A DNA stretch of 64,000 bases from positions 248,001 through 312,000 of the forward strand of contig CANLXM010000002.1 in NCBI GenBank assembly GCA_947495165.1, read 5' to 3'. Source of the stretch: an uncultured Cellulomonadaceae bacterium. Its GTDB lineage: Bacteria > Actinomycetota > Actinomycetes > Actinomycetales > Cellulomonadaceae. A program made the position numbers and the translations under genes. The notes beneath the pieces were generated by a model that was given only the letters and a program-made list of their open reading frames with translations, was not told the DNA's origin and made no database searches. Positions 1 through 9,148 of the stretch are shown here, in pieces (the first letter of the stretch is position 1; every line of letters starts with the position of its first letter).

Positions 1-3000
1 GTGTCCGCGCCGTCGGCGCCTCGCTCCGAACGCAGCGCGGCACGCTTGGCCTCGCGCTTCGCCTCTCGCTTGTCCGCCCGCTTCTCCTTGCCCCGTTCGA
101 TCAGCAGGTAGAGCACGGGGACGACGATCAGCGTGAGCAGGGTCGACGTCAGCAGACCGCCGATGACGACCAGCGCGAGCGGCTGGGAGATGAACGCGCC
201 TCCGCCGGTGACGCCGAGCGCCATCGGGGTGAGCGCGAAGATCGTCGCGAGCGCCGTCATGACGATCGGCCGCAGGCGCTTGCGGGCGCCCTCGTCGATC
301 GCCTCGCGCAGCGTCCGGCCGCGGGACCGGTACTGGTTGATGAGGTCGATCAGCACGATCGCGTTCGACACCACGATCCCCACGAGCATGAGCATGCCGA
401 TCAGCGAGGCGACGCCCAGCGGCGTGCCGGACACCAGCAGCAGGATGAGCGCGCCCGTGGCCGCGAACGGCACCGAGACGAGCAGGATCAGCGGCTGCAC
501 GAGGGAGTTGAACGTCGCCACCATGACGATGAACACGATCGCGATCGCGGCCACCAGCGCCAGGCCGAGGTCCGCGAAGGCCTCCTCCTGGTCCGAGGCG
601 ACGCCGCCGATCTCGACGGACGCACCCGCGGGCAGGTCGAGGTCGTCGACCATCGCCGTCAGCGCGCTCGTCAGCGAGCCGAGGTCCTGCCCGGCGGGCG
701 TGACCGCGACCGTGGCGCTGCGCGCACCGTCGATCCGGCTGATCGACGTCGGCAGCTCGACCTCCTCGACCGACGCGAGGTCGGTCAGGGGCACCAGGCC
801 GGCGGCCGTCGGCAGGCTCAGGTCCCGCAGCTCGGCGAGCGTCTGCGGGATCGGGTTGCCGCGCAGCAGGACGTCCACACGCCCGTCGCCGAGGTCCACG
901 GTGCCGAGGTTCGACTCGTACATCGAGCCGGACACGATGCCCACGACCTGCGTCTCGGTGAGCCCCGCGGCGGCCGCCGCCTCCTGGTCGACCGTCACCT
1001 GCACGGCGGGCTGGCCCTGGGCGAGGTTGTTCGCGACCTCGGCGGCGCCGTCGACCTCGGCAGCCGCGGCGGCCACCTGGGCGGCCGCCTGCTCGAGCAC
1101 GTCGATGTCCGCGGACTGGATGACGAGGTCCACGGTCGAGCTGCCGAACGCGGCGTCGGACCCGGCGACGGAGACGTCACCGATGTCCTCGAGCTCACCC
1201 AGGGCCTCGCGGACGTCGGCCTCGACCGCCGCGGTGTCGGCGTCCTCGGCCAGGGTCAGCGCGAACGAGGCGCTCGGGCCGCTGCCCCCACCCATGAAGG
1301 CCGCCTCGATGCCGCCCGAGGAGCCGACCGTCGTCTGCATCGTCTCGATCTCGGCGATGTCGGCGAGCGCCTCCTCGACCTGGGTCGCCGCCGCGTCCTG
1401 GGTCTCCAGGCTCGTGGCCGGCGCGAAGCTCGTCGTCACGGTCAGGGTGTTCTGGCCGGCGTCGCCGAGGAAGTTCGTCTCGAGGCGGGGCACGAGCGCG
1501 AGCGTGCCGGCGAAGATGCCGACGGACACCGCGATCGTGATCACCGGGTGGGCGAGGGCGCCGCGCAGCGACGGGACGTACGCGCGCTGCCACAGGCCAC
1601 GGCGCTCCTTGGCCTCGGCGGCCGCGCGGGCCTCCGCCTGCGCGTCCTCGTCCCCGGCGTGCAGCGGCTCTCTGATGAACCAGTACGCGAGTACCGGGAC
1701 GATCGTCAGTGCCACGAACAGGGAGGCGAGCATCGCGATCGCGACCGTGACGGCGAACGGCCGGAACAGCTCGCCCACGGAGCCGCCCACGAGGGCGATG
1801 GGCACGAACACGGCGATGGTCGCGATGGTCGACGACGTGATGGCACCACCGACCTCGCGCACCGCCCCGAGGATCGCGTGGCTCTTGGCCTCGCCGTAGG
1901 ACAGGTGCCGCTTGATGTTCTCGATCACGACGATCGAGTCGTCCACGACGCGGCCGATCGAGATCGTGAGCGCGCCGAGGGTGAGGATGTTGAGGGTGTA
2001 GCCGGTGACGTTCATGAGGATGAAGGTCACGAGCAGCGACAGCGGGATCGAGATCGCGGAGACGAGCGTGGACCGCAGCGACGCGAGGAACAGCAGGATC
2101 ACGACGATCGCGAACACGAGCCCCAGCAGGCCCTCGGTGGTCAGGCCCTCGATCGACTCGGTGATGAACGGCGCCTGGTCGAACACGACCTCGATGCGGG
2201 TGCCCGGCAGATCCTCCTCGAGCTCGGCGATCGCCTCGGTCACCGCGGCGGACACCTCGACCGTGTTCCCTGCGGGAGTCTTCGTCACGGAGATGGCGAG
2301 CGCCGGCTCACCGTCGAGGCGGGAGTACGACGTCGGCGGCGCGGGCCCGTAGACGACCTCGGCGACGTCCCCGACGGTCGCGCCGTCGGCGCCCTGGGCG
2401 GCGAGGGGCAGGCCCGCGATGTCCTCGACGCTCGTCAGAGCGCTGCCGGCAGTCACCGACAGGGTGCGGTCCGCGTCGTCGACCTCGCCCGCGGGCAGGA
2501 CGAGGCCGGCGGCCTCGATGGTGTCGCCGACGGCGGTGGGGTCGAGCGAGAGGGCGGCGAGCGCCTGCAGATCGGGGACGACGAGGACCTGCTGCTCGGC
2601 GGCGCCGGTGACCGCGGAGCTGCGGATCCCGTCGATCTTCTCGAGCCGTGGCAGCACGGTCTGCTCGATCGCGGCGGTGAGGTCGGCCTCGTCGCCGTCG
2701 CCCGAGACCGCGAGCTGGATGACCGGCAGGTCGTCGATCGAGCCGGTGAACACGTTGGTGTCGACGTCCTGCGGCAGCAGGCTCGAGATCCGGCTCACGG
2801 CGGCCTGGAGCTGGGCGCTGGCCGCGTCCATGTCCGTGCCGTACGTCATCTGGACAGTCGTGAGCGACATGTTCGTCGAGGACTGCGACGAGACGGACTC
2901 GACGTCGTCGACGCCGCGCACAGCCTCCTCGAGCGGCACGGACACGGCGTCCTCGACGACGTCGGGTGCCGCTCCCGGGTAGGTCGCGACGACGATCGCG

Positions 3001-3134
3001 GTGGGGAACTGCAGCGACGGGATGAGCTCCTGCTTGAGCTGACCGAGGCTGACGACGCCCAGCAGGGCGATCGCCCCGGTGATCAGGGCGATGAGCGCGC
3101 GGTTGGCGAGCGAGAACCTGGCGAGGACAGACAC
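1..3134 (-). CDS. RND-family efflux permease (AcrB-like), 3' end cut by window edge
   Basis: Reading leftwards from a GTG at 3134 (VSVLARFSLANRALIALITG) gives at least 1044 residues with the RND layout: TM1 at residues 12-30, a large periplasmic-type loop, a TM bundle containing the paired acidic residues D398-D399 (GRVVDDSIVVIEN), a second large loop and a second TM bundle (LIGMLMLVGIVVSNAIVLID). RND permeases are proton-driven exporters, and the paired Asp in TM4 is the usual proton-relay site. The visible end is a Lys/Arg-rich cytoplasmic tail, so only a few residues are probably missing. No membrane-fusion protein gene is adjacent, as expected for a monoderm actinobacterium, so export would be across the single plasma membrane. 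The substrate is unknown. It is not on the supplied list of complete frames only because it leaves the window. Confidence 0.88.
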   Translation of the reverse strand, partial: MSVLARFSLANRALIALITGAIALLGVVSLGQLKQELIPSLQFPTAIVVATYPGAAPDVVEDAVSVPLEEAVRGVDDVESVSSQSSTNMSLTTVQMTYGTDMDAASAQLQAAVSRISSLLPQDVDTNVFTGSIDDLPVIQLAVSGDGDEADLTAAIEQTVLPRLEKIDGIRSSAVTGAAEQQVLVVPDLQALAALSLDPTAVGDTIEAAGLVLPAGEVDDADRTLSVTAGSALTSVEDIAGLPLAAQGADGATVGDVAEVVYGPAPPTSYSRLDGEPALAISVTKTPAGNTVEVSAAVTEAIAELEEDLPGTRIEVVFDQAPFITESIEGLTTEGLLGLVFAIVVILLFLASLRSTLVSAISIPLSLLVTFILMNVTGYTLNILTLGALTISIGRVVDDSIVVIENIKRHLSYGEAKSHAILGAVREVGGAITSSTIATIAVFVPIALVGGSVGELFRPFAVTVAIAMLASLFVALTIVPVLAYWFIREPLHAGDEDAQAEARAAAEAKERRGLWQRAYVPSLRGALAHPVITIAVSVGIFAGTLALVPRLETNFLGDAGQNTLTVTTSFAPATSLETQDAAATQVEEALADIAEIETMQTTVGSSGGIEAAFMGGGSGPSASFALTLAEDADTAAVEADVREALGELEDIGDVSVAGSDAAFGSSTVDLVIQSADIDVLEQAAAQVAAAAAEVDGAAEVANNLAQGQPAVQVTVDQEAAAAAGLTETQVVGIVSGSMYESNLGTVDLGDGRVDVLLRGNPIPQTLAELRDLSLPTAAGLVPLTDLASVEEVELPTSISRIDGARSATVAVTPAGQDLGSLTSALTAMVDDLDLPAGASVEIGGVASDQEEAFADLGLALVAAIAIVFIVMVATFNSLVQPLILLVSVPFAATGALILLLVSGTPLGVASLIGMLMLVGIVVSNAIVLIDLINQYRSRGRTLREAIDEGARKRLRPIVMTALATIFALTPMALGVTGGGAFISQPLALVVIGGLLTSTLLTLIVVPVLYLLIERGKEKRADKREAKREAKRAALRSERGADGAD

Positions 3135-3276
3135 CGGTGCGGACCCCCGAGGGCGAGTGCGGCTGGACCGGCGGGCTGCCGACCTGGACGTCGCTCCCCG
3201 AGGAGAGCAGTGCCGACAATAGGACGCGTCAACCAGCAGATTTGTTCCCGCGGCCCGGCAGGGCACCCGCGCGTGG

Positions 3277-3282
3277 CAGGCT
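3277..3282 (+). promoter_or_regulatory. putative -10 element, leaderless start of the 3289 gene
   Basis: CAGGCT ends 6 bases before the ATG at 3289 and fits a (T/C)ANNNT -10 element. No Shine-Dalgarno sequence precedes the ATG. This is the weakest example of the spacing pattern seen across the window. Confidence 0.3.
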
Positions 3283-3288
3283 GTGCGG

Positions 3289-3555
3289 ATGAGCGACGAC
3301 CGCCCGACACCCGCACCCGAGCCCGACGAGCCCTCCGAGGCACCTCGCCCCGGCGTGCACGAGCGGTGGTGGTGGACCGGGACGTTCCGCGCCGTGCTCG
3401 GCGCCGCCGTCATCATCTACCAGTGGCCCGTGATCTCCTCGGGCGAGGCGCAGGTCCCCAACTGGATCCTCGTGGGAGCCGGTGCCGCCGTCGTCGTCTG
3501 GGGTCTGTGGCTGCTCCTGGCCGCCTGGCGCGACAAGGAAGCACAGTCGCGCTGA
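3289..3555 (+). CDS. small two-TM membrane protein, function unknown
   Basis: An 88-residue protein read from ATG 3289; an in-frame GTG at 3283 is a less likely start. A hydrophilic Pro/Glu-rich N-terminus (residues 1-22) is followed by WWWTGTFRAVLGAAVIIYQW (TM1, about 26-45) and WILVGAGAAVVVWGLWLLLA (TM2, about 58-77), then a short charged tail. It is divergent from the RND permease, with 154 bases between them, and converges on the tRNA gene at 3579. I do not recognise the family. Codon use is normal for the window and a plausible leaderless promoter precedes it, so I think it is real. Confidence 0.6.
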   Translation: MSDDRPTPAPEPDEPSEAPRPGVHERWWWTGTFRAVLGAAVIIYQWPVISSGEAQVPNWILVGAGAAVVVWGLWLLLAAWRDKEAQSR

Positions 3556-3578
3556 CGCCGGTTCTCCGCTACCGCCGG

Positions 3579-3652
3579 TGCCCCCGATGGGACTCGAACC
3601 CATACTCGGTCGGGTTTAAGCCGACTGCCTCTGCCGATTGGGCTACGGGGGC
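3579..3652 (-). tRNA. tRNA with anticodon UAA (nominal Leu) but a short class I variable loop
   Basis: The minus strand folds as a cloverleaf of 74 nt. The acceptor stem is GCCCCCG/CGGGGGC with discriminator A73, the anticodon stem is GTCGG/CCGAC around loop CTTAAAC (anticodon UAA, codon UUA), and the T-arm is ATGGG-TTCGAGT-CCCAT. The D-arm forms only three pairs (GCC/GGC) around an 11-nt loop, which is typical of Leu/Ser tRNAs. The variable region is just 5 nt (CGAGT), whereas bacterial tRNA-Leu normally has a long class II arm. CCA is not encoded (CCG follows A73). It is either an atypical Leu isoacceptor, a diverged tRNA with a special role, or a decayed copy; the intact stems argue against decay. 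Confidence 0.8.
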
Positions 3653-3701
3653 GGGCCCGAGGGCTCCGGGGCGAGCATAGCGACGACGCTCCCACGGAAC
3701 G

Positions 3702-3739
3702 ACGTGAGGGAGCCGCCGGTGCCGGCGACTCCCTCACGT
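3702..3739 (-). terminator. intrinsic terminator-like hairpin downstream of ndh
   Basis: Perfect 11-bp inverted repeat (ACGTGAGGGAG / CTCCCTCACGT) around a 16-nt loop that can pair further. It lies 33 bases after the ndh stop codon and before the tRNA on the same strand. There is no U-tract, which is usual in actinobacteria. Confidence 0.7.
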
Positions 3740-3772
3740 GCGCTCGCGACGAGCGCGGTGCTCAGGACCTGC

Positions 3773-5218
3773 TCAGGTCTTCGCCCCCGCGCTGTTGGCG
3801 TCGGCGTGGTCGACCGCCTGCTTCTCCTCCGGCGCGGGCTTGGGCGTCGAGGCCGAGCGGAACGACGCACGCGGGTCGTGGATCGCGCCGAGCGACACGA
3901 CCTCCCGGCGCAGGAACAGCGCACCGGTCCAACCGGCCATGATGCGGATCTTGCGGTTCCACGTCGGCATGGCCATCACGTGGTACGTCCGGTGCAGCAC
4001 CCAGGCGAGCGGTCCGCGCACCTTGATCTTGCCGAACATCTGGGCCACGCCCTTGTACATGCCGAGTGACGCGACCGCGCCGACGTTGCGGTGGCTGTAC
4101 TCCTCGGGCTCGGCCGAGCGCAGCACCTTGGCGAGGTTCTCGCCGATCTTCTTCGCCTGGCGCAGCGCGTGCTGGGCGTTGGGCGGGCAGAAGGTGCCCG
4201 GGGTGGTCAGGTCGGGCACCGCGGCGCAGTCGCCACCCGCCCAGGCGTCCGGGACGACGACGCCGTTCTCGTCCGCGATCTGCAGCGTGGGCAGGCAGAT
4301 CACGCGGCCCAGCTTGTCGAGCGGGAGGTCCGAGTCCTGCAGCACCGGGTTGGCCTTGACGCCCGCGGTCCACACGACCGTCTCGGTGTCGAACTCCATC
4401 TTGTTGGACAGCACGATGTGCCCGTCCACGCACGAGTTCAGGAACGTCGACAGGTGGATCTCGATGTTGCGCTTGCGCAGCTGCTCGAGGGTGTAGCCAC
4501 CGAGCTCCTCGGAGACCTCGGGCAGGATGCGCGGCGAGCCCTCGACGAGGACGAAGCGCAGCTCCTTGGCGTCGAGCTCGGGGTAGTACTTCGCCGCGGC
4601 GCGGGCCATGTCCTCGACCTCGGCGAGCGCCTCGATCCCGGCGAACCCGCCGCCGACGAACACGAACGTGAGCATCTTCTTGCGCAGCTCGGGGTCCCAG
4701 GTGGACGACGCGACGTCGATCCGGTTGAGCACGTGGTTGCGCAGCGCGATCGCTTCCTCGACCGTCTTGAAGCCGATGCCCTCCTCCGCGAGGCCCGGGA
4801 TCGGCAGCGTGCGCGCGACCGAGCCGAGGCCGACGATGAGGTGGTCGTACGTGACGCTGTACGCGTCGCCCTCCTCCGGCTGGATCGTGACGCGACGGTC
4901 CGCGTGCTCGATCTTCGCGACGTTGCCCTGCAGCACGTCGACGTTCTTCACCGCGCGGCGCAGCGGCGCGACGACGTGACGACCGTCGATCGAGCCGGCG
5001 GCGGCCTCCGGCAGGAACGGCGCGTAGGTCATGTACGGACGCGGGTCCACGATCACGATCGCGGCCTCGCGCTTGCCGAGGCGCTTGCGCAGGCGCTTGG
5101 CGGCGTACAGGCCGACCGTCCCGCCGCCCAGCACGACGATGCGTGGGACCTTGCGCGGCTTGGGGGTCACGGTCGCGGTCTGCGCAGCCGACGACGGAGC
5201 GGTTTCGTTCTGAGGCAT
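3773..5218 (-). CDS. ndh: type II NADH:quinone oxidoreductase (NDH-2)
   Basis: A 481-residue flavoprotein expected to oxidise NADH and reduce menaquinone at the membrane surface without pumping protons. The FAD-binding GGGTVG is at residues 31-36 and the NADH-binding GGGFAG at 189-194. The second FAD-contacting motif WAGGDCA lies near residue 325. The C-terminal third contains a hydrophobic stretch (AGWTGALFLRR) of the kind that anchors NDH-2 to the membrane. About 20 residues of Ala/Thr/Pro-rich sequence precede the first strand. ATG 5218 is chosen because a TACGAT element lies 6 bases upstream. The gene stands alone, with its own promoter and a hairpin terminator at 3702-3739. Length and motifs match the family well. 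Confidence 0.93.
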   Translation of the reverse strand: MPQNETAPSSAAQTATVTPKPRKVPRIVVLGGGTVGLYAAKRLRKRLGKREAAIVIVDPRPYMTYAPFLPEAAAGSIDGRHVVAPLRRAVKNVDVLQGNVAKIEHADRRVTIQPEEGDAYSVTYDHLIVGLGSVARTLPIPGLAEEGIGFKTVEEAIALRNHVLNRIDVASSTWDPELRKKMLTFVFVGGGFAGIEALAEVEDMARAAAKYYPELDAKELRFVLVEGSPRILPEVSEELGGYTLEQLRKRNIEIHLSTFLNSCVDGHIVLSNKMEFDTETVVWTAGVKANPVLQDSDLPLDKLGRVICLPTLQIADENGVVVPDAWAGGDCAAVPDLTTPGTFCPPNAQHALRQAKKIGENLAKVLRSAEPEEYSHRNVGAVASLGMYKGVAQMFGKIKVRGPLAWVLHRTYHVMAMPTWNRKIRIMAGWTGALFLRREVVSLGAIHDPRASFRSASTPKPAPEEKQAVDHADANSAGAKT

Positions 5219-5224
5219 GCCTTC

Positions 5225-5230
5225 ATCGTA
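5225..5230 (-). promoter_or_regulatory. -10 element, leaderless start of ndh
   Basis: TACGAT on the minus strand ends 6 bases before the ndh ATG, with GAAGGC between them. TANNNT at this spacing is the classical arrangement for leaderless transcripts. Confidence 0.6.
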
Positions 5231-5275
5231 ACGACGGGACGCCCACCGCGGCGGGTCGATCCACGGTGACGGGCG

Positions 5276-6238
5276 TTACAGGCGACCCGCCGCGCTCAGG
5301 GCGATGCCGTCGAGGATGTCGTGCTCGCTGGTCACGACGGTGGTGAGCGTCCCACCGCCGGCGGCGACCTCGTCGCGCACGCGACGCACGACCTCCGCCC
5401 ACACCAGCGCCCCGGCGCCGATGACGTCGACGCGGCCCGGGTGCATGAAGCCCAGCGAGGCGCGCTGCTCGCGGGTCATCTCCAGCAGCGACTCACAGGC
5501 AGCGAGGACCTCGTCGACGCCGAGCTCCGCGCCGTTGATGCGGTCCCGGTCGTAGCGGTCCAGGCCCAGGGCATGGGCGGTCACGGTCGTCACCGAGCCG
5601 GCCAGGCCCACCAGCGTCGCGGCCCGGCGGACCGGGACGACGGCGACGGCGGCGTCGAGCGCCGCGCGCACGTCGGTCCGCGCGGCCTGGACCTGGGGGG
5701 CGGTGGGAGGGTCGTCGTGCAGGTGCCGCTCGGTCATCCGCACGCACCCGACGTCCATCGAGAGCGCGGCCGTCGGCTCGGCCTCGCCCAGGACGACCTC
5801 CGTCGATCCGCCGCCCAGGTCGACGACGACGTACGGCCCGCCGTCGGTGCCCAGCATGCTCGTGGCACCGGCGAAGGACAGGCGCGCCTCCTCGTCCCCC
5901 GCGACGACCTCGGGCTCGACGCCCAGGATCTCGCGCACGCCGTCGACGAAGTCCTGCCGGTTGCGCGCGTCCCGCGTGGCCGACGTCGCCACGAACCGCA
6001 CGTGCTGCGCGCCGAGCTCGCGGATCTCGGCGGCGTAGCGCGCCGTGGCCTCGAGGGTGCGCGCGAGCGCCTCGGGGTGCAGCTCGCCCGTGCGGTCGAC
6101 GCCCTGGCCCAGGCGCACGACCTCCATGCGGCGCACCAGGTCCTCCAGGACGCCGGTGGCGGGGTCGACGTCGGCGATCAGGAGCCGGATGGAGTTGGTC
6201 CCGCAGTCGATGGCAGCTACTCGAGTCACGCGGACCAT
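5276..6238 (-). CDS. ppx: Ppx/GppA-family exopolyphosphatase or pppGpp phosphohydrolase
   Basis: A 320-residue member of the ASKHA-fold Ppx/GppA family. The N-terminal phosphate loop AIDCGTNSIRLLIAD is near residues 9-23, and the second nucleotide/phosphate motif VDLGGGSTEVVLG is near residues 145-157. These enzymes hydrolyse terminal phosphates of polyphosphate or the pppGpp gamma-phosphate; actinobacterial short forms lack the C-terminal HD domain, as here. ATG 6238 or GTG 6229 could start the protein; a GAAGAT element 7 bases before the GTG favours the latter slightly. It follows DUF501 and ftsB on the same strand, an order conserved in actinobacteria. Polyphosphate and pppGpp cannot be told apart from sequence. 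Confidence 0.87.
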   Translation of the reverse strand: MVRVTRVAAIDCGTNSIRLLIADVDPATGVLEDLVRRMEVVRLGQGVDRTGELHPEALARTLEATARYAAEIRELGAQHVRFVATSATRDARNRQDFVDGVREILGVEPEVVAGDEEARLSFAGATSMLGTDGGPYVVVDLGGGSTEVVLGEAEPTAALSMDVGCVRMTERHLHDDPPTAPQVQAARTDVRAALDAAVAVVPVRRAATLVGLAGSVTTVTAHALGLDRYDRDRINGAELGVDEVLAACESLLEMTREQRASLGFMHPGRVDVIGAGALVWAEVVRRVRDEVAAGGGTLTTVVTSEHDILDGIALSAAGRL

Positions 6239-6297
6239 CTTCCCACCACCACCCGGGTGCGGTCAGCCGCGCGGCGTGGCGGTCAGCGGCGTGGCGG

Positions 6298-6798
6298 TCA
6301 GCAGCGGCAGCGCTGCGGGTCCCACGCACCGGCCTCGGCGATCATCGCGAGGGCCTCGTCACCGAGGGGCTGCACACCGGGCCCGGCCGCGAGCGCGTGC
6401 CCGACCAGGACGTGCAGGCACTTCACCCGCGTCGGCATCCCGCCGGCCGAGATCCCGGCGATCTCTGGGACGTCACCGAGCTCGGCGCGCTGGGCGAGGT
6501 AGTGCTCGTGCGCCGCCTGGTAGCGCGCGGCGAGGTCTTCGTCCTCCGCGAGCCGCGCCGTCATCTCCTTCATCACGCCGTTCGCCTCGAGCGTGCTGGC
6601 GGCGGCGGTGAGCACGGGATGAGTCAGGTAGTACGTCGTCGGGAAGGGCGTGCCGTCGTCGAGGCGCGGCGCCGTCCGCACGACGAGGGGCCGGCCGCAG
6701 CGGCAGCGCGCCGCGATGCCGACGACGCCGCGCGCCGGGCGCCCCAGCTGCTCGGCGAGGGTCTGCAGGTCCTCGGGGGTCACGTCGGTCGTGGTCAC
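6298..6798 (-). CDS. DUF501 family protein
   Basis: A 166-residue protein starting at GTG 6798 (VTTTDVTPEDLQTLAEQLGR). It carries the family hallmarks: an N-terminal CRCGRPLVV segment, a central TPFPTTYYLTHP, and a C-terminal segment with PTRVKCLHVLVGHALA. The Cys residues in CRCG, VKCLH and the terminal QRCRC could bind a metal, but that is inference. The start overlaps the ftsB stop in a GTGA, so the two are translationally coupled. DUF501 lies between the FtsB/DivIC gene and ppx in many actinobacteria; its biochemical role is not known. Confidence 0.85.
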   Translation of the reverse strand: MTTTDVTPEDLQTLAEQLGRPARGVVGIAARCRCGRPLVVRTAPRLDDGTPFPTTYYLTHPVLTAAASTLEANGVMKEMTARLAEDEDLAARYQAAHEHYLAQRAELGDVPEIAGISAGGMPTRVKCLHVLVGHALAAGPGVQPLGDEALAMIAEAGAWDPQRCRC

Positions 6799-7520
6799 TC
6801 GTCGTCCGTTCCTGGGGTGGTGGGCGCGTCGTCGGCGGGAGGCACGGCCGGGTCGGCAGGGTCGGTGGGCTCGGCCGCCTGCTCGTCGACCGTGACCTCG
6901 CCGGCCACGGTGAGCGAGTTCCAGATCGTGCCGTACCAGGGCGTGTCCGCGAAACCGACGTCGACGGGCCCCTCCGCCACCCCCTTGCCGGTGTCCGGGT
7001 TCACGGCGGGCTCCGCGAGCTCCGGGTCGAGGACGCGGTAGGCGGTCTCGCCGGGATAGACGTACGCGAGGCGCTCGCGGGCCTGCGAGGCGACGTAGGC
7101 CTGGTCCTGCCAGCGGCTGACCTGGAACTCGAGCTCGCTCGTGCGGTCCTGGGCGGCGGCCACCTCGGCGCGCAGCGCCTGCAGCTGGGCGGACTGACCG
7201 AAGTACGAGCGCGCCGTCGGGAAGACCAGCACGAACGCGAGGAGCGCGACGACGAACAGCACCATCGCCCGCACCGTCAGGACCCGCGGCCACACCGTGG
7301 TGCGCACCGGGCGGGCGACCTCGGGCGTGCGGGCCGTCGGCGTCCGGCTCCGTCCCGCCGTGCTGGTGCGCGCGTTCTGGCGGGCGGACACGCTGGGTCG
7401 GGTCGCGCTCGTCGCGCGCGCCGACCCGGTCGGGCTGCCGCCCGGGCGCGCCGATCCTGCCGGGCGGCGGGCGGGCTCACGGCCCTGCCCTCGCGCGACG
7501 GGAGGACGGCGGGCAGACAT
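6795..7520 (-). CDS. ftsB: septum formation initiator, FtsB/DivIC family
   Basis: A 241-residue single-pass divisome protein. Residues 1-75 are a basic, Arg/Ala/Pro-rich cytoplasmic tail, much longer than the E. coli FtsB tail but common in actinobacteria. The TM is about residues 84-103 (MVLFVVALLAFVLVFPTARS). A coiled coil follows (LQALRAEVAAAQDRTSELEFQVSRW region), then the conserved ARERLAYVYPGE motif and an acidic Pro/Asp-rich extracytoplasmic tail. FtsB/DivIC bridges FtsL and FtsQ in the septal complex. It sits between eno and DUF501, the standard actinobacterial neighbourhood. ATG 7520 is supported by a CAAGAT element 6 bases upstream. Confidence 0.88.
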   Translation of the reverse strand: MSARRPPVARGQGREPARRPAGSARPGGSPTGSARATSATRPSVSARQNARTSTAGRSRTPTARTPEVARPVRTTVWPRVLTVRAMVLFVVALLAFVLVFPTARSYFGQSAQLQALRAEVAAAQDRTSELEFQVSRWQDQAYVASQARERLAYVYPGETAYRVLDPELAEPAVNPDTGKGVAEGPVDVGFADTPWYGTIWNSLTVAGEVTVDEQAAEPTDPADPAVPPADDAPTTPGTDDE

Positions 7521-7526
7521 GGGTCC

Positions 7527-7532
7527 ATCTTG
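7527..7532 (-). promoter_or_regulatory. putative -10 element of the ftsB-DUF501 transcript
   Basis: CAAGAT on the minus strand ends 6 bases before ATG 7520; no Shine-Dalgarno is visible. The first base departs from TANNNT. Confidence 0.4.
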
Positions 7533-7587
7533 CCTCGCCGGGAGGTGCGCACGCGCCAGCGACTCCCCGGGCGACCGTCCGAGAACG

Positions 7588-7623
7588 ACCGAGGGCCGGG
7601 ACCTGACGGTCCCGACCCTCGGT
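7588..7623 (-). terminator. intrinsic terminator-like hairpin after eno
   Basis: ACCGAGGG pairs with CCCTCGGT and, past a single unpaired base on each side, CGGGACC pairs with GGTCCCG around a 4-nt loop (TGAC). It lies 36 bases after the eno stop and separates eno from ftsB. Confidence 0.75.
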
Positions 7624-7658
7624 GTGCGGCTGGTCAGCCGCGCGGCTCAGCGCCTAGC

Positions 7659-9144
<1,486 letters not shown>

Positions 9145-9148
9145 ACCA

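Noticed and set aside
3579..3652. tRNA pseudogene
   Set aside because: Acceptor, anticodon and T stems pair perfectly, and the invariant T33 and TTCGA are present, so decay is unlikely.
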